A stretch of 6,873 bases of DNA, taken from NCBI GenBank assembly GCA_025964405.1, contig JAOPYW010000237.1:1-6873 (forward strand), in the 5' to 3' direction. Position numbers and translations under genes: made by a program. Shown here piece by piece: positions 5,183 to 6,873 of this stretch. The DNA is from Thermoleophilia bacterium. Lineage in GTDB: Bacteria; Actinomycetota; Thermoleophilia; Gaiellales; SKUG01. The first letter of the stretch is position 1. The number at the start of each line of letters is the position of its first letter. A model generated the notes under the pieces. It was not told where the DNA came from, ran no database searches, and worked only from the letters and a program-made list of their open reading frames with translations.

Positions 5183-5848
5183 ATGCCCGCCCAGACCCGC
5201 GTACTGCCTGATCCGACCACCTCACCGAGCTCGCTGCTCGCTCGACTGGCGATCGTCGGCGCAGCCTTGCTGCTCATCCTGGGTGCCCTCGTGGCGGGTG
5301 GCTTCTCGCCGACGCCGAACGCCGGTGCGGCCTCGACCGACACGGTGGTCGTCACGGCCACCGTCGGCGCCGCCCTGTCGGTGAGCGACGGCTGCAGCGG
5401 CGCGTCAGCGATCTCCGTGTCGCTCGGAACGTTCTCCTACTCGGGCGCCTGCACCATCAGCTACGGGGCGACGAACGATCCCACGCAGAAGCTGACGCTC
5501 GAGGACAACGACGGCGCGGCGCCGTTCCTCGGCACGATCCCGAACACGGCCGCCGACTGCGCTGCGCTCGGCGCGGCTTCCGACCAGGCGGGCGTGCACA
5601 TCACGGGCACCGCGAACAACAGCTCGATCATGGCCGCGTGGGCAACCGCGTGCACGGTGGCCACCACGGCCGGCACCAACGCCAAGTTCCGACCCGTTCC
5701 CGCGGCACCGGTCGACGCGTGCACCTCGGTGACCACCAGCGTGACGTCCCACCAGTGCTCCGTCGAGTGGGGCGTGAGCGAGTTCGGCAGCGACCTCGCA
5801 TCGGGCACCTACGTCGGCACCGCGAAGTTCACCGTGGTCGACGTCTGA
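5183..5848 (+). CDS. Secreted six-cysteine beta-protein, paralog 1 (WxL-like?)
   Basis: A protein of 221 residues that I do not firmly recognise. Residues 1-18 are polar; 19-40 form a strong hydrophobic segment (LLARLAIVGAALLLILGALV); then comes SPTPNAGA, with likely signal-peptidase cleavage before AST near residue 49. The mature 173 residues are rich in Thr, Ala, Ser and Val and predicted by eye to be all-beta. They begin TDTVVVTATV and end SGTYVGTAKFTVVDV. Six cysteines are conserved with the next gene. A C-terminal a-GTY-GT-kFTV strand recalls the ends of WxL and spore-coat-U-like domains. However, no literal WxL motif exists; the tryptophans are in AAWAT and EWGVSE. It is probably a wall- or surface-associated structural protein. 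Only 45 nt without a terminator separate it from its paralog, so the pair is likely one operon. Confidence 0.8.
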   Translation: MPAQTRVLPDPTTSPSSLLARLAIVGAALLLILGALVAGGFSPTPNAGAASTDTVVVTATVGAALSVSDGCSGASAISVSLGTFSYSGACTISYGATNDPTQKLTLEDNDGAAPFLGTIPNTAADCAALGAASDQAGVHITGTANNSSIMAAWATACTVATTAGTNAKFRPVPAAPVDACTSVTTSVTSHQCSVEWGVSEFGSDLASGTYVGTAKFTVVDV

Positions 5849-5893
5849 TCACCGCGCGACCCGCGACCCCCCACTGATCGCATCGGACCTCTC

Positions 5894-6562
5894 GTGAACC
5901 ACGCATCGAACACGCTCGCCGCCCGGCGAGCCGGTCGCCCGCACGGGCTCCCGGTGCGCTGGCTGGTGAGCGCTATCGCAGCACTCCTGCTCCTCGGAGC
6001 ACTCACGGCGGCTGGATGGTCGCCGACGGGATCTGCGGATGCTGCGTCGACCGACAACGTGGTCGTGACGGCGACCTCGACCGCCGCCATCGCCGTGTCG
6101 AACGGTTGCGCCGGGGTGTCGGGCATCGCCGTCTCCCTCGGGTCGGTGGCCTACTCAGGTGCGTGCACGATCAGCTACGGAGCGACCAACGACGCAACGC
6201 AGAAACTGACACTCGTCGACAACGATGGAGCTGCGCCCTTCCAGGGAACGATCCCCAACACCGCAGCCGACTGCGCAGCACTCGGCGCAGGTTCCGACCA
6301 GGCGGGCGTACACATCACGGGCACCGCGAACAACAGCTCCATCATGGCTGCGTGGGCCACTGCCTGCACGGCAGCGACCACGGCCGGCACGAACGCCAAG
6401 TTCCGTCCCGTCCCGGCGGCTGCCGTCGATGCGTGCACCTCGGTCACGACGAGCGTCGTCAACCATCAGTGCTCGTTCGAGTGGGGCGTGAGCGAGAGCG
6501 GCAGCGACCTGCCCTCAGGCACCTATGTCGGCACGGCGAAGTTCACCGTCGTCGACATCTGA
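5894..6562 (+). CDS. Secreted six-cysteine beta-protein, paralog 2 (WxL-like?)
   Basis: Starts with GTG at 5894 behind a weak GGA (5885-5887) and has 222 residues. The leader differs from paralog 1: a basic n-region (RRAGRPHGLPVRW), a hydrophobic core at about 23-40, then SPTGSADA with cleavage before AST near residue 50. The mature part aligns with paralog 1 without a gap over 173 residues. My hand count gives about 25 differences (roughly 85% identity), about half of them within the first 45 mature residues, while DQAGVHITGTANNSSIMAAW is unchanged. All six cysteines and the ending GTYVGTAKFTVVD are kept. The weaker ribosome site suggests lower expression or reliance on readthrough from paralog 1. 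It is convergent with the membrane-protein gene to the right, with a 6-nt gap. Function unknown; surface structural or binding role inferred. Confidence 0.8.
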   Translation: MNHASNTLAARRAGRPHGLPVRWLVSAIAALLLLGALTAAGWSPTGSADAASTDNVVVTATSTAAIAVSNGCAGVSGIAVSLGSVAYSGACTISYGATNDATQKLTLVDNDGAAPFQGTIPNTAADCAALGAGSDQAGVHITGTANNSSIMAAWATACTAATTAGTNAKFRPVPAAAVDACTSVTTSVVNHQCSFEWGVSESGSDLPSGTYVGTAKFTVVDI

Positions 6563-6568
6563 ACAGGG

Positions 6569-6873
6569 TCACGCGAGGGGCGGCGTGTCGTCGTACGCGT
6601 CGTAACCGTCCTCGTCTGCTGCATCGGCCGCGGCCAACCAGCGTCGGTTGCGCCATCGGCTCCACTGCCAGGCCGCGATCGCCAGCACGATCAGCGCGAT
6701 GAGCAGGAGCACGTACAACGTCGGTGGCACCACCCACACCGGGTCGAACTTCACGTGCTTGGTGCCGTTGTCGGTACGCACCGTGAGCGCCGGGGTGAAG
6801 CGCCCGATCCAGGGCGGGTCCGACCACGTCGTGGAGAATGCACGCGAGCCGTTGCGCAGAACGCGTCCTTCCT
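6569..6873 (-). CDS. C-terminus of single-pass membrane protein with extracellular beta-domain (DUF916/WxIP-like?), partial
   Basis: The minus frame is open from the right edge to TGA (complement of 6569-6571), giving 100 visible residues; the true start lies outside. A GTG at 6781 is internal, since coding-like sequence continues upstream (SRAFSTTWSDPPWIGRF). Visible residues 1-50 are beta-rich, with the order GSRAFSTTW, then DPPWIGRFTPALTV, then FDPVWVVPP. Residues about 51-67 are a membrane helix (TLYVLLLIALIVLAIAA), followed by the basic stop-transfer stretch WSRWRNRRW. An acidic cytosolic tail follows (DAADEDGYDAYDD). Topology is therefore N-out, C-in. The layout of a G-sR-f...W strand, a G-(R/K)(F/Y) strand, (V/I)-P and then a helix with a basic tail recalls DUF916/WxL-interacting proteins, but only the tail is visible. 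It may anchor or receive the two secreted paralogs. Family assignment is tentative. Confidence 0.75.
   Translation of the reverse strand, partial: EGRVLRNGSRAFSTTWSDPPWIGRFTPALTVRTDNGTKHVKFDPVWVVPPTLYVLLLIALIVLAIAAWQWSRWRNRRWLAAADAADEDGYDAYDDTPPLA

Noticed and set aside
6569..6781. Complete small membrane protein of 70 residues starting with GTG at 6781
   Set aside because: The frame continues open to the right edge with plausible beta-domain sequence (TTWSDPPWIGRF), so this is the tail of a longer protein.

Overview
The window is high in G+C (by eye about two thirds or more). It uses GTG and TTG as well as ATG starts, and its proteins are rich in Ala, Gly, Thr and Asp. Most of the genes encode exported proteins with Sec-type leaders or a membrane anchor. 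This suits a high-GC Gram-positive bacterium (Actinomycetota, possibly a deep lineage such as Thermoleophilia). That placement is inference: no rRNA, tRNA or housekeeping gene is present.

Layout. (1) Positions 1-2975, plus strand: the C-terminal 990 residues of a very large secreted or surface protein made of Ig/FN3-like beta-sandwich repeats. Its last repeat appears to be split by an inserted domain of about 230 residues resembling the jelly-roll domain of immune inhibitor A-type proteins. (2) 2976-3189: a spacer with a 9-bp inverted repeat. (3) 3190-4031, plus: two translationally coupled genes. One is a 94-residue orphan protein; the other is a lytic-transglycosylase-like (SLT) protein with no signal peptide and alanine where the catalytic glutamate should be. 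(4) 4038-4676, minus: a secreted protein of about 212 residues, convergent with the SLT-like gene and only 6 nt from it. (5) 4677-5182: a divergent control region of about 500 nt. It has no convincing gene but holds a perfect 23-bp tandem duplication, several inverted repeats and a recurring TTGTCGA word. (6) 5183-6562, plus: two tandem paralogous secreted beta-proteins, about 85% identical in the mature region, with six conserved cysteines. (7) 6569-6873, minus: the C-terminal end of a single-pass membrane protein with an extracellular beta-domain. It converges on the paralogs and is again 6 nt away.

How it may work together. The right half looks like a cell-surface module: two small exported beta-proteins beside a membrane-anchored beta-protein whose C-terminal layout recalls the DUF916/WxL-interacting family. 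A WxL-like surface-protein system in an actinobacterium is the most interesting reading, but it rests on weak motif resemblance and needs profile or structure searches. The giant Ig-like protein and the SLT-like protein fit a cell-envelope theme, but nothing here proves that all the genes act together.
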